Notes under the pieces: generated by a model | What the model was told of the DNA's origin: nothing | Database searches by the model: none | Seen by the model: only the letters and a program-made list of their open reading frames with translations | DNA from: Thiosocius teredinicola | GTDB taxonomy: Bacteria > Pseudomonadota > Gammaproteobacteria > Chromatiales > Chromatiaceae | Length of the DNA: 64,000 bases | Direction: 5' to 3' | Assembly (NCBI RefSeq): GCF_002009425.1 | Contig: NZ_CP019936.1 | Location: 3,273,297-3,337,296 of the forward strand | Translations under genes and position numbers: made by a program | Part shown: positions 41,114 to 51,050 of the stretch, one piece after another | Numbering within the stretch: the first letter of the stretch is position 1 | How the letters are laid out: each line of letters opens with the position of its first letter

Positions 41114-41503
41114 ATGTCCACCCGACCCAGTAAAGAACTGGAGACCTTCGACAACCCGCGCCCGGAGCGCGACTACACCATCCGTATCCGCATGCCCGAG
41201 TTCACCTGCCTGTGCCCCAAAACCGGCCAGCCGGACTTCGCGACTCTGCACCTCGAATATGTCCCGGCCGAGCGCTGCGTCGAGCTCAAATCGCTGAAAC
41301 TGTACATCTGGTCGTTCCGTGACGAAGGCGCCTTCCACGAGGACGTCACCAACCAGATCCTCGACGATCTGGTGCGTGCCACTAGCCCCCGCTTCATGCG
41401 CCTGACGGCGGAGTTCAACGTGCGTGGCGGCGTCTACACCAACGTGGTCGCCGAACACCGCGCCGACGACTGGGTCGCGCCAGCCCCCGTACAGTTGCCC
41501 TGA
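41114..41503 (+). CDS. queF: NADPH-dependent 7-cyano-7-deazaguanine reductase (type I QueF)
   Basis: Reduces preQ0 to preQ1 in queuosine synthesis for tRNA. 129 residues, the short type I form. The catalytic Cys is C34 in [13 protein letters not shown], with the proton-donor Asp at D41. The family motif continues [20 protein letters not shown] with the substrate-binding Glu. GGVYTNV near the C-terminus is also typical. Head to head with smc, and 8 bases before a sugar-kinase gene. Confidence 0.96.
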   Translation: MSTRPSKELETFDNPRPERDYTIRIRMPEFTCLCPKTGQPDFATLHLEYVPAERCVELKSLKLYIWSFRDEGAFHEDVTNQILDDLVRATSPRFMRLTAEFNVRGGVYTNVVAEHRADDWVAPAPVQLP

Positions 41504-41511
41504 CCCCGACA

Positions 41512-42831
41512 TTGCCCGAACCGAGCACGACGGCGAACGCCTATCTGGGCATCGACCTGGGGACATCCGGCTGTCGTGCCATCGTGATCGACGACAACGC
41601 TGCTGTGGTCGCCGAGTCGCGGGCCGCACTCCCCCCTTCCGAACACCCGGCCGATGGCGCCGCAGAGCAGTCGCCGGAAGACTGGTGGCAGGCGGTTCGG
41701 CAGGTCGTGCAAACGGTTATTGCGAACGTACCGCAGCGCATCCGCGCCTTGAGCATCGACGGCACCTCGTCATCGGTGCTGGTGTGCGACCGACGAGGCG
41801 AGCCGCTCACCCCCGCCCTGATGTACAACGACCGCCAGGCGCTGGCCGAGGCACGCGCGCTCGCCGGCATTGCCCCGCTCGACAGCGCCGCCCAGGGACC
41901 GACCTCGGCGTTGGCAAAGGCGTTGCGGCTTATCGAACGCACGCCACGTGAGCGCATAGCCTACGTGCACCACCAAGCCGACTGGATTGCCGCCTGTTTC
42001 ACGCGGCAGTTCGGCATTGCAGACGAAAACAACGTGCTCAAACTGGGCTACGACGTGGTGCACCGCCGGTGGCCGGACTGGATGGACGAACTGCCGATAG
42101 ATCGTGACTGGTTACCGCGCGTGATACCGGTCGGCTCGCGCATCGGCGTGATCGACCCGCACGTTGCCGACGAAGTCCACCTGCCGCGCGACCTGGTCGT
42201 CGTGGCGGGCACAACCGACAGCAATGCGGCGGCGTTGGCCGCCGGCGCCGACGCGGTGGGAGATGCCGTCACCTCGCTGGGCAGCACCTTGGTGTTGAAG
42301 GTGGTCTCCGAACGCCCTGTGTACTCGGCAGCAGACGGCATCTACAGTCATCGCCTGGGCGATCGATGGCTGGTTGGCGGCGCCTCGAACTGCGGCGGCG
42401 CCGTGCTGCGTCAGCATTTCACCGATGCGCGGCTGGCCGAGCTGAGCGAACGCATTGATCCTAATACGCCGACAGGTCTGGACTACTATCCCCTGCCCGC
42501 CACCGGCGAACGATTTCCGACAGCCGACCCCGGCAAACGACCGGTGCTCTCGCCGCGCCCGGACGATGATGCCGTGTTCCTGCAAGCCATGCTGGAAGGC
42601 ATCGCAGCGATCGAAGCACAAGGGTACCGCCGACTGCAGGCACTCGGTGCGCCGTACCCTTGCCGGGTGCAAACCAGTGGTGGTGGCGCCGTCAACACGG
42701 CATGGCAGCAGATTCGTGCACGTTTTCTTGGCGTACCGGTAACGCCAGCCGCGCACACTGAGGCGGCCTACGGTATGGCATTGCTCGCGCGCCGCGGATA
42801 TATCGCAGCGCGCGAGCAGAGCGAGAACTAG
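41512..42831 (+). CDS. FGGY-family sugar kinase (D-ribulokinase-like)
   Basis: Predicted ATP-dependent carbohydrate kinase, 439 residues from a TTG at 41512. No ATG or GTG fits the N-terminal motif, and no clear ribosome-binding site is seen. The phosphate-1 loop is LGIDLGTSGCRAIVID, followed by ALSIDGTSSSVLVCD, with the catalytic Asp in MYNDRQA. The ATP-binding C-terminal half has GTTDSNAAALAAGA, SLGSTLVLKVVSE and VQTSGGGAVNTAWQQI. The SIDGTSSSVL pattern is closer to plant and cyanobacterial D-ribulokinases than to classical xylulokinases, but the substrate is inferred. It converges with prsT, and the stop codons overlap as CTAG. Confidence 0.85.
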   Translation: MPEPSTTANAYLGIDLGTSGCRAIVIDDNAAVVAESRAALPPSEHPADGAAEQSPEDWWQAVRQVVQTVIANVPQRIRALSIDGTSSSVLVCDRRGEPLTPALMYNDRQALAEARALAGIAPLDSAAQGPTSALAKALRLIERTPRERIAYVHHQADWIAACFTRQFGIADENNVLKLGYDVVHRRWPDWMDELPIDRDWLPRVIPVGSRIGVIDPHVADEVHLPRDLVVVAGTTDSNAAALAAGADAVGDAVTSLGSTLVLKVVSERPVYSAADGIYSHRLGDRWLVGGASNCGGAVLRQHFTDARLAELSERIDPNTPTGLDYYPLPATGERFPTADPGKRPVLSPRPDDDAVFLQAMLEGIAAIEAQGYRRLQALGAPYPCRVQTSGGGAVNTAWQQIRARFLGVPVTPAAHTEAAYGMALLARRGYIAAREQSEN

Positions 42832-45617
42832 CCGCGCAGTTTGCCGAGCAGCGCCCGTGCATCCTTCTCGATCGCCGATCCGGCATGCTCACGCAGAATG
42901 CGTTCGAGTACCGGTCGGGCTTCGGCATCGCGGTTGAGCGCGTGCAGCGCCTCGGCAACGTGCAGCGCAATCTCGGCGTTGTTCGGCGCGATAACCAGCG
43001 CCTGCTGCAACGCAGCCAGACCATCATTGCGTTTGCCGGTCTGGAACAGCACCCAGCCATAAGTGTCGATGATCTCGGGGCTGTCGGATGCCATCTGGTA
43101 GGCGCGCGTCGCGTATTCCTCAGCACGCTTGTCGCGTTTTTGCAGATAAAGCCACGCCATGTTGTTCAGGATGACCGAATTCGCCTGTCCGTGCTTGATC
43201 GCGTTTTCATACGCCAGCAAGGCCCCCGTCGTATCGCCGACCTGCTGCTGAAACACACCGAGGTTGGCCCAGGTCGCGCCATCCGTCGGATGCTTGTCGA
43301 GCCAGTCCTGCAGCACCTCTACGGCTTTGTCGTTGTCTCCGGTTGCAACATAGGCACTGGCAAGTAGATTGACCCTGCGGGTGTCGCCTTCGATCGCAAT
43401 CGCCGCCTCCAGCGCCTCGGTCGCACGTTCGGTATTTCCCTGGCCACGGTACGCGGCAGCCTCGAGGTCATAGCCGAACACGCGCTGAGGGAACTTTTCC
43501 TTCAAGGTCTGCGCGAGTTCCAGCGCTGCGTCGTAGCGGCGGTCACGCAACTCCAGTTCGCCAAGGCCAACCCAGACGACCGGCACCTTGTATTCCGGAT
43601 CGAGTTCGGTCGCCTTGGCGAAACTCTCGCGTGCAGCGGCCAGATCATTGGACGCAGCCTGTGCCCTGGCCAGCTGGAACCAGGCCTCCATTGACTTAGG
43701 CTGTTGCTCGGTGAGCGTCCGCAGCGTGTGGATCGCGCTGCTGTAATCGCCGCTTTGCAGCTGCGCCATACCACGCAGGCGCAACACGGCGGGCAGTTCG
43801 GCCTGCTCGGCCGGCAGTCCGCTGAGCAGATTGGTGGCCTTGAGTCCCTCGTTGCGGCGCAGATACAGCTCGGCCAACACCACCTTCGGCTGCAAGGCCT
43901 GCGGGTTCGCATCATTGGCGCGACGCAGCCAGGCCTCGGCCTGCTCAGCATCGTTGGCACTTTGCGCGAGCGCCGCCAGCCCCATCATCGCACCGATGTG
44001 TTTGGCATCTTTCGCCAGCACGTCTTCATAGGCCTTCTTGGCTGCACCCGGATCGTTCGTCAGCAAGCCCAGGCGCGCGAGGTTCATGTGGGCAACGAGA
44101 AACTTGGGGTCCTTTTCCAGGGCGCGTTCGAAGCGCTGCTTGGCTTCGGTAAAATTACTCTGCGCCAGGTAAGCCAGGCCGGTCAGATTGAACGGAATCG
44201 GGCTATCCGACATGCGCTCTTCCAGCCCTTCGGAGGCCGCGATTGCCTTGTCGAACTCCTTCTTGTTGAGGTAACTGAGTACCAGCAGCACGTCGGCCTG
44301 GACCACGTCCTGCCCCAGGGCCACCGCCGATTCGAGCTGATCGATCGCAGCAGCGGTGTCCCCGCTGGCGATCTTGCCCACGGCCAATTGGGTGCGCAGC
44401 ATCGCCTGCTCGGGGTCCAGCTCTACCGCACGCTCGATCAATGCGGCACCTTTCGAATTCTCACCCGTCTGCAGGTAGGCGGTACCCAGCAGGGCCAGCA
44501 ACTGCGCGTCGCGCGTCGCCTCGCTGACCACCGGCGCCAGGGCCTTCACCGCACGCTGCGGATCACGCAACTTGATTCGCGCCGCGCCCACCAGTTTCGC
44601 GATCTGCGGGTTATTTGGATTGCTCGACAATACGCGGCTCAGGTACTCGTCGGCGATCGTGAACTCATTGCGCGCATAGCTGACGACGCCATACATCAAT
44701 TGCGCCTGCAGACTCGATGGCGTAACCCGCAACAGCGCCTGCAGCTCGTCGGAGGCACGGTCATAGTCGCCTTCCTGGAACGACACCAAGGCTTGCAGGT
44801 AATTCACCGCCGGAAGATCGGCTGCGATGGTGTGCAATACCTCGAGGTCCTTCTTGGCATTGTCGACATCGCGCTGGGCGATGTGCACCAGCGCCTGCCC
44901 GATGTAGGCACGGGCGTTGCGCGGCGATTCATCAATCGCACGCTTGTAGTCGACCAAGGCATCGTCGAGCCGACGCAGGCGGCGCATCAGATCACCGCGC
45001 GCCAGGCGACTTTCGACGTGTGCCGGATGCTCAAGCAGCACCTTGTTGAGCTGCTCCAGTGCCTGCTCCTCCTGGCGCTGACTGAGCAGTATCTGTGCCT
45101 TACCGAGACGCGCCATCGGATTGCCGCGATCGAGCGCCAAGGCCTTGTCGTACTCGCCCTGGGCTTCCTCGATCTGGCCGGTGGCAAGATTTGCATTGCC
45201 GCGCAGCGCAATCAGTTCGGCGCGCTGTTTATTGTCCAGATCACCTTCGGCGGTGACTTCTTTCAGAACCGCATCGAACTGACCCTGCAACATCAACGCA
45301 CGTGCGTAGCCCGGCAACCACAACTTCTCCGCTGCCCCCAGATCACGCGCCCGGCCGAACTCTTTGGCGGCTGCCGGACCATCCCCCCCGCGCAGATAAA
45401 GAGAACCCAGCATGACCCGCGCCTGCACATTGGTCGGGTCCTCCTGCAGAGCGTTTTTCAGCTGGATCACCGCGGCCTTGATTTCGCCCTTCTGCACGAA
45501 CTCCTTCGCCTCGGCCAGGTATTCGTCGACCGATGCCGCCGTCACAACGACCGGGGCGGTCAACATCGACACTAGCGCGAGCGTGGCCAGACAGCGTTTC
45601 GCGGGGTGAGACTTCAT
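42828..45617 (-). CDS. prsT: PEP-CTERM system TPR-repeat protein PrsT
   Basis: 929 residues, almost entirely tetratricopeptide repeats, after a signal peptide (MKSHPAKRCLATLALVSMLT to about Ala28). An AAGGAG ribosome-binding site precedes the ATG. PrsT-family proteins accompany exosortase/PEP-CTERM exopolysaccharide systems and are usually described as lipoproteins. Here the signal ends VVVTAASVDEYL with no lipobox cysteine, so a soluble periplasmic form is predicted. More than 20 helical repeat pairs follow, with patterns such as ALEKDPKFLVAHMNLARLG and AIKHGQANSVILNNMAWLYL. Last gene in the sugar transferase-prsK-prsR-prsT set. Exact role unknown; a scaffold in polymer assembly or export is likely. 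Confidence 0.88.
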   Translation of the reverse strand: MKSHPAKRCLATLALVSMLTAPVVVTAASVDEYLAEAKEFVQKGEIKAAVIQLKNALQEDPTNVQARVMLGSLYLRGGDGPAAAKEFGRARDLGAAEKLWLPGYARALMLQGQFDAVLKEVTAEGDLDNKQRAELIALRGNANLATGQIEEAQGEYDKALALDRGNPMARLGKAQILLSQRQEEQALEQLNKVLLEHPAHVESRLARGDLMRRLRRLDDALVDYKRAIDESPRNARAYIGQALVHIAQRDVDNAKKDLEVLHTIAADLPAVNYLQALVSFQEGDYDRASDELQALLRVTPSSLQAQLMYGVVSYARNEFTIADEYLSRVLSSNPNNPQIAKLVGAARIKLRDPQRAVKALAPVVSEATRDAQLLALLGTAYLQTGENSKGAALIERAVELDPEQAMLRTQLAVGKIASGDTAAAIDQLESAVALGQDVVQADVLLVLSYLNKKEFDKAIAASEGLEERMSDSPIPFNLTGLAYLAQSNFTEAKQRFERALEKDPKFLVAHMNLARLGLLTNDPGAAKKAYEDVLAKDAKHIGAMMGLAALAQSANDAEQAEAWLRRANDANPQALQPKVVLAELYLRRNEGLKATNLLSGLPAEQAELPAVLRLRGMAQLQSGDYSSAIHTLRTLTEQQPKSMEAWFQLARAQAASNDLAAARESFAKATELDPEYKVPVVWVGLGELELRDRRYDAALELAQTLKEKFPQRVFGYDLEAAAYRGQGNTERATEALEAAIAIEGDTRRVNLLASAYVATGDNDKAVEVLQDWLDKHPTDGATWANLGVFQQQVGDTTGALLAYENAIKHGQANSVILNNMAWLYLQKRDKRAEEYATRAYQMASDSPEIIDTYGWVLFQTGKRNDGLAALQQALVIAPNNAEIALHVAEALHALNRDAEARPVLERILREHAGSAIEKDARALLGKLRG

Positions 45618-45845
45618 TCGGTATGCTCCTTATCGTCGTGGGCTTCGCGGCCAGACGACCATCATACGTCTTCAAGTTGACAGTGGCCTTCACGCGTCAC
45701 GCACCTTCGTAGCATGTTGCGTTTCAGGCTGTTTGAATTTTGCTAAGTTTCCCGGCGCGCCGGCGACAGGCGTACCGTCACCGGGAGTTTTATCGTTTAT
45801 CGCGATCGGGCAATGAGATGGCAGGTCGGGCTTCCACCCGGCAAA

Positions 45846-47207
45846 TCAGTCGCCGATGCCGTATTTTTTCATCAGATTGTACAGCGTCGGACGGGTGACC
45901 CCCAGCAATTCGGCGGTTTTTGAGACATTGCCTTCAGTCCGCGTCAAGGCACGCAAGATGGCCTGAGATTCGGCCTTTTCCCTGACTTCGCGTAGATTGA
46001 ACGGTTCGACGTCGGCACCCTCGGTCTGTCCCGGCAGTTCGAGATCCTCGAGCGACACCTGGTTGCCGTCGGCCATGATCACGGCGCGTTTGACGCGGTT
46101 TTCCAGTTCGCGCACGTTGCCGGGCCAGTTATAGGCCTCGATCGCCTCGATCGCCTGTGTCGTGAAACCCTTGACCGGCCGCTTGAGTTGTTCGGCGAAG
46201 CGTTCGAGAAACGCCCGCGCCAACAACAAGGTATCGCCCTGGCGATCGCGTACCGGCGGCACTCTGATCGTCGCCTCATTGATGCGGTAGTAGAGATCTT
46301 CGCGAAAATCGCCGCTCGTGATCAGTTCGGGCAGATCGCGGTGCGTTGCACAGATCACTCTGACATCGACCGGGATCTCGGAGCGGCCACCGATCCGTTC
46401 GATCACCCTTTCCTGCAGGAAACGCAACAGTTTGGCTTGCAGTGGCTGCGGCAGGTCGCCGACCTCATCGAGAAACAGGATGCCGCCGTTGGCGACTTCG
46501 ATCTTACCGGGGGTCGTTTTCGCCGCACCGGTGAACGCGCCTTTCTCGTAGCCGAACAGCTCGCTTTCGAGCAGTGCTTCCGGAATCGCGGCGCAGTTGA
46601 TCGCCACCAGGCGCTTGTCGCGTCGATCGCTGAGATTGTGCAGCGCCTTGACCACAACCTCTTTGCCGGTGCCGCTCTCGCCGAGAATCAGGGTCGACAC
46701 ATCGGTCGGCGCCAGTTTCTCGATGGTTTTGCAGACCTTGAGCATCTCCGGGCTGGAGGCAAGCAGGCCGTCGAGCGGCGAGGCGCCGTGCGAGGTCTGC
46801 AGTCGGCGGTTTTCCTGTTCTATCTGGTAGAGACGTGCACCGCGTTGGATGGTGATGCCGAGCAGATCCGGATCGATCGGCTTTTCGAAGAAATCGTAGG
46901 CGCCCATCGCAATCGCACGCATCGCATTGGTGCGATCGTTGTGGCCGGTCACCACGATCACCTTGGTATCCGGCGCCAGTGACAGGATCTCTTCGAGCAG
47001 ACCGAAACCTTCCGAGACACCGCCGGGGTCCGGCGGCAAGCCGAGATCGAGCGTGACGACCGGCGGCTCGAGACGGCGCAGATGCGCCAAGGCGCCGGCA
47101 CGATCTTCGGCGACCGCCACGTCGAAGTTTTCGAAACTCCATTTCAACTGACTTTGCAGACCCGGATCGTCTTCGACGATCAGGAGCTTGTCTTTTGCTT
47201 CAGCCAC
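45846..47207 (-). CDS. prsR: PEP-CTERM system response regulator PrsR (sigma54 activator)
   Basis: 453 residues from a GTG at 47207. An N-terminal receiver has phosphoacceptor D54 in VTLDLGLPPD, with the conserved VVTGHNDRTNAM and FEKPIDPDLL. An AAA+ domain has GESGTGKE (Walker A) and the sigma54-contact loop GAFTGA, then a Fis-type helix-turn-helix (NVSKTAELLGVTRPTLYNLM). It should activate sigma54 promoters of exopolysaccharide or PEP-CTERM genes when phosphorylated by PrsK, which is encoded 37 bases upstream. No sigma54 promoter was recognised upstream of prsT in this window, so its targets are probably elsewhere. Confidence 0.93.
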   Translation of the reverse strand: MAEAKDKLLIVEDDPGLQSQLKWSFENFDVAVAEDRAGALAHLRRLEPPVVTLDLGLPPDPGGVSEGFGLLEEILSLAPDTKVIVVTGHNDRTNAMRAIAMGAYDFFEKPIDPDLLGITIQRGARLYQIEQENRRLQTSHGASPLDGLLASSPEMLKVCKTIEKLAPTDVSTLILGESGTGKEVVVKALHNLSDRRDKRLVAINCAAIPEALLESELFGYEKGAFTGAAKTTPGKIEVANGGILFLDEVGDLPQPLQAKLLRFLQERVIERIGGRSEIPVDVRVICATHRDLPELITSGDFREDLYYRINEATIRVPPVRDRQGDTLLLARAFLERFAEQLKRPVKGFTTQAIEAIEAYNWPGNVRELENRVKRAVIMADGNQVSLEDLELPGQTEGADVEPFNLREVREKAESQAILRALTRTEGNVSKTAELLGVTRPTLYNLMKKYGIGD

Positions 47208-47244
47208 TGGGCACTACCCTTTTGTTTTGTCGTCCACTGATCGA

Positions 47245-49323
47245 CTATCCGACCGGCTGCTCGGCGAGCGGCAGCATGATGCGGAATGTTGTCCCTCTTC
47301 CCGGCATGCTTTCGACATCGATCTGCCCGCCGAGCGCCGAGATAACCTCGCGACACTCGTAGGCACCGATGCCCATGCCCGTCAAACCTTTGGTGGAATC
47401 AAACGGCCGGAACAGGCGGGTCTTGATGAAATCTTCATCCATGCCGCTGCCCGTATCGCGAACCTCCACTATAGCTTGGTCGTCATTGATGCGCAGCCCG
47501 AGGTCAATGCGGCCATCCGGCGGCGTGGCATCCTGGGCGTTCTGCACGACGTGGCCGAAGACCGACGACAAACGATCGGGTTCCGCGGAGACGTAAGCCA
47601 CGTCGACCTCGGTATGAAAGCTGGGCGCTGGTTTTCCACTCGATTTCGCTGCTACTACGTCGCGCAATTCATCCACCAGGTTGATGGTGCGGTTCTCGCC
47701 GGTCACATCCGCGCTCTTCAACTGCACCATCAGGCGGTTCATCTTGTTGACCGCGTTTTCGATCGTCCGGATCGCATCGTCGACGAATTCCGGATTGTGT
47801 TTGTGCTTCGCCGCGTTCTTCGCGACCAACGACAACTGCGCGATCAGGTTCTTCAAATCGTGCATGACGAACGCCGAAAGTCGATTGAAGCCCTCGAACT
47901 GGCGCGCTTCGGCGAGCGCTTCGGCCGCCTGATTTAGCGCCAGGTAGCTCGCTGCCTGCATGCCGACCGTCTTGAGCAGATCGAGGTTCTCCCAGTTTAT
48001 CGACTGAGGTGCACGCGGCTGAAGCAGCATGACGAAGCCGAGTAGACGTTCGTCGTGAATCAGGGGCACGACCAGCCAGGTTTCGGGATCGTCGAGGATC
48101 CAGTCGGGCAAGATCAAGTCGCCGTATACATCCGGGTCGGTACGATATTCGTCGAGGTTGATCACCCAGCGCTGCGTCTCCATGAACGGCGCCATGGGTT
48201 CGCTGGCGTCAAACGAGGGTTCGCCTTCGATCGGTGCATTGAACCGTGCCTTATAACGGTACTCACCTTTCTCGTTGCGCAACCACAGCACGCCGCCGGA
48301 ACTCTCGACGATCTCGGCCAGGGCCCAGATCACGCGTTCGCTCAGCGGCATCTCGACGCTCTTGCCCGCGAGCAGACCGATTACACGCAGCCACTCTTCG
48401 CGATAGTCGTAGCGATAACTGAAAAAGTGCTTGTTGAAGAAAACCTTGGTGCGGGCGCGAAACTGGCCTGAAAACAGCAACGCCACGAGCACGATGATCG
48501 CGCCGAACAGGAAGGCGATCTGCAATACGCCGCCCCATTCCCCGCCGTACAGCTTGATGTAGTAACCGGCCAGTCCCATCAACAACATGTACAGGCCGGC
48601 GCTGAACAGCGTGGTCGAGTGCAGCACCATGCGGCGCGACATGAACACCGGCAGGTTCCATTCGGGATTGCGGGCCGCAGTGATGCCGATCATCGGAATG
48701 ACCATCGCGTTGACATAGCCGCGTGCCGACCAGATCGAGGCGTCGAGGCGTCCGAACAACAAGGCATCGGTATACAGGTAGAAATCGAAGACGAAAACGG
48801 CGCCGAGACCGAAACACAGGTACTTGATACCCCAGCGTTGCTCTACCGGCGTGTTGCGGAACAACTGTTCGACCAGGGCCAGGCCCAACACCACCAGCAG
48901 CAACTGACCGATCAGCGAAAAGTCGCGCTTGATCGCGGTCGGTTCGAGATACGACAGCAGTTGCGAGATATCCACCAGCATCACCAGCATCAGGAAACCG
49001 AGCACCAGGCAACCGAGCCGCACATAACTGAGCATGCGCATGTAGATCGCGTTGCCGCTGGCAAAGGGCTTCAACAGGTGGAGCAGGAAGAAGATCCACA
49101 GCAGGTTGCGCACGACCTCGCTGGCCCACACCAGGTCGAGCGCCGGTATCTCGAAATGCGCGTGACTGGCCGCACCCAGGCTCCACAACGCCGAACCGGC
49201 CACTGCGAGCATCAGTTGCGAGCCCTGGAAGCGCGCCCGCCAGCCGGTCAACAACAACAGGAACAGTAGGAAGAAGGCGATCCCCGCCAGCCCGTAACCG
49301 TAGAACGAGAGCTGATTGATCAT
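47245..49323 (-). CDS. prsK: PEP-CTERM system histidine kinase PrsK
   Basis: 692 residues from the ATG at 49323 (MINQLSFYGYGLAGIAFFLL). An upstream extension to 49446 lacks homology. The N-terminal 300 residues hold eight or more helices (LWIFFLLHLLKPF, VIPMIGITAARNPEW and others), a GAF-like sensor segment follows (about 370-510), and then the kinase core. The phosphoacceptor histidine is in AFVMHDLKNLIAQLSL, the N-box is HVVQNAQDATPPDGR, and the G-boxes are VRDTGSGMDEDF and GMGIGAYECREVI. Pairs with PrsR. Confidence 0.93.
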   Translation of the reverse strand: MINQLSFYGYGLAGIAFFLLFLLLLTGWRARFQGSQLMLAVAGSALWSLGAASHAHFEIPALDLVWASEVVRNLLWIFFLLHLLKPFASGNAIYMRMLSYVRLGCLVLGFLMLVMLVDISQLLSYLEPTAIKRDFSLIGQLLLVVLGLALVEQLFRNTPVEQRWGIKYLCFGLGAVFVFDFYLYTDALLFGRLDASIWSARGYVNAMVIPMIGITAARNPEWNLPVFMSRRMVLHSTTLFSAGLYMLLMGLAGYYIKLYGGEWGGVLQIAFLFGAIIVLVALLFSGQFRARTKVFFNKHFFSYRYDYREEWLRVIGLLAGKSVEMPLSERVIWALAEIVESSGGVLWLRNEKGEYRYKARFNAPIEGEPSFDASEPMAPFMETQRWVINLDEYRTDPDVYGDLILPDWILDDPETWLVVPLIHDERLLGFVMLLQPRAPQSINWENLDLLKTVGMQAASYLALNQAAEALAEARQFEGFNRLSAFVMHDLKNLIAQLSLVAKNAAKHKHNPEFVDDAIRTIENAVNKMNRLMVQLKSADVTGENRTINLVDELRDVVAAKSSGKPAPSFHTEVDVAYVSAEPDRLSSVFGHVVQNAQDATPPDGRIDLGLRINDDQAIVEVRDTGSGMDEDFIKTRLFRPFDSTKGLTGMGIGAYECREVISALGGQIDVESMPGRGTTFRIMLPLAEQPVG

Positions 49324-49456
49324 GTCGTGCCGGCCCGGCGGATCAACTCGAGGGAACGAGGCGTTTGAACATCGGGCGATTGATGCAGGCGAGAAACAGA
49401 CAGGTCGACGAGACGGGCATACGACGCGACACTGGCCGATCCGCACGCCATGGCGA

Positions 49457-50848
49457 CTAGTGCGCGCCCTTGCCCCACAACACCACCTCGACCGTCTCGA
49501 GCAGAATGATCAGGTCCAAAAAGGCGCTGGCATTCTTGACGTAGTACAGGTCGAACTCCAGCTTGTTGCGCGCATCATCGATTGTGGCGCCATAGGGGTA
49601 ACACAGCTGCGCCCAGCCGGTCAGCCCCGGCTTGACCCGGTGCCGCTCGCTATAGAATGGAATCTCCTTCTCCAGTTGCTCGACGAACTCCGGCCGCTCA
49701 GGACGCGGGCCCACCAGGCTCATCTCGCCCATCAGCACGTTGAACACCTGCGGGAGTTCGTCCAGGCGCGTCTTTCTAATGAAGGCGCCGACGCGCGTGA
49801 TCCGGCTGTCGTTCTTGGTCGCCCAGCGCGCCACACCGTCCGCCTCGGCGTCGGTGCGCATGCTGCGGAATTTGTGTACGCGGAACGTCTCGCCGTTCAG
49901 GCCGACGCGCGTCTGGTGAAACAGGATCGGGCCGCGCCCCCCACTCTCGATCTTGATCGCCGCGGCGACCAGCAGCATCAACGGCCATGACAGGGAAAAG
50001 ATCAGGATGCCGACCGCAAGATCCAGCACCCGCTTCGACGACTGCGCCAGGCCGCTGAGGCGAAATCCTTCGGAAAAGAAGATCCAGCTCGGGTGCAGCA
50101 CGTCCAGCTTGATCCGCGAGGTCTCCTTTTCGAAGAAGCTCAGCAGATCGAGCACCATGGTGCCCGACATCTTGCAGTCGAGAATCTCGTCGACCGGCAG
50201 GCGCAGGCGGCGGTCGTCCGGCGCCACGACGATCTCGTCGACCTCGTAGTCCAGCACCATTTCCATCAAGCGGCGGTCGTGCGAGATACGCCGGTTGTCG
50301 GGAATATTCGCCTCTTCTTCGTTGACCGCGACGTAGCCGACGACGCGGAACCCAGGCTGTCCCGGCTCCAGCTCGGCGATCATCTGCGCCTGCCGGCCGG
50401 TGCCGACCACCAGCACATTGGTCGATTGCGTCTCGCTATGGGTAACCCGGAAGAACAGGGTGCGCAGGCCGAGTACCCCGACCAGCGTGAACAGCATCGT
50501 GTAGGCCATGACGCCGCGCCCGACGACCAGGTCGGGAAAGGCGTAGAAGACCACGCTCATCGCCACGCTTGCGATCAGGAAGCTCAAGCCCAGGCGCACC
50601 AGCAGGCCGGCGCCGAAGGGCAGGCCCCGCTGGTAGAGCCCTACCGAAACCATCGAGACGTTCATTGCCAAGGCGTAGGCGATCGCCGTGTACGACAGGG
50701 TTTCCGGGGTCTCGATAACCTTCGTATCGCCCATCGAGAACCGCATGTAGAACCCGGCGAGCAGCGAATAGAACATCACCAAGAACTCGACCACGCCAAG
50801 CACGAGATAGAGCTTGGAGACATAGTGGCCGAAAAGCCGGATCATCAT
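49457..50848 (-). CDS. undecaprenyl-phosphate sugar transferase, EpsB/PEP-CTERM-associated type
   Basis: 463 residues. Starts polysaccharide repeat units by moving a sugar phosphate to the lipid carrier. Four N-terminal helices are followed by a CoA-binding-like Rossmann segment (NVLVVGTGRQAQMIAELEPG), one more helix (VLDLAVGILIFSLSWPLMLL) and the bacterial sugar transferase domain (about 265-463). Catalytic and conserved motifs are KFRSMRTDAE, TRLDELPQVFNVLMGEMSLV, GPRPERPEFVEQL and KPGLTGWAQ. The subtype matches transferases linked with EpsH/exosortase loci (TIGR03013). It heads the set with prsK, prsR and prsT, divergent from the nucleotide-sugar genes. Confidence 0.93.
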   Translation of the reverse strand: MMIRLFGHYVSKLYLVLGVVEFLVMFYSLLAGFYMRFSMGDTKVIETPETLSYTAIAYALAMNVSMVSVGLYQRGLPFGAGLLVRLGLSFLIASVAMSVVFYAFPDLVVGRGVMAYTMLFTLVGVLGLRTLFFRVTHSETQSTNVLVVGTGRQAQMIAELEPGQPGFRVVGYVAVNEEEANIPDNRRISHDRRLMEMVLDYEVDEIVVAPDDRRLRLPVDEILDCKMSGTMVLDLLSFFEKETSRIKLDVLHPSWIFFSEGFRLSGLAQSSKRVLDLAVGILIFSLSWPLMLLVAAAIKIESGGRGPILFHQTRVGLNGETFRVHKFRSMRTDAEADGVARWATKNDSRITRVGAFIRKTRLDELPQVFNVLMGEMSLVGPRPERPEFVEQLEKEIPFYSERHRVKPGLTGWAQLCYPYGATIDDARNKLEFDLYYVKNASAFLDLIILLETVEVVLWGKGAH

Positions 50849-51050
50849 GGCCGCAAGGATTCCTGGTTGCTGGTGACGGGCGCGCCGAGACTGACAAACC
50901 CGATCACGTTTATCAACCGAATAATAAAAATTTTCTCAATCGATTCACTCATAGGGTGGCTTCGTCTCGCCTGAAATCCCGCGGCAGGTTATCATCCCCG
51001 CGCCATCGCCAGCTTGGGCTGACCGCACGTAGAGGAAGGTTCTTCTCCCC

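Noticed and set aside
45618-45845. Search for a sigma54 promoter between prsR and prsT
   Set aside because: No GG-N10-GC pair with flanking consensus was found. Only a 12-base palindrome (CCGGCGCGCCGG) and a weak hairpin are present, which are common in GC-rich DNA.
50845-50952. 35-codon minus-strand ORF (MSESIEKIFIIRLINVIGFV...) whose stop overlaps the sugar-transferase start
   Set aside because: Stop/start coupling is tempting, but there is no ribosome-binding site, the region is AT-rich promoter-like DNA and the length is easily reached by chance.
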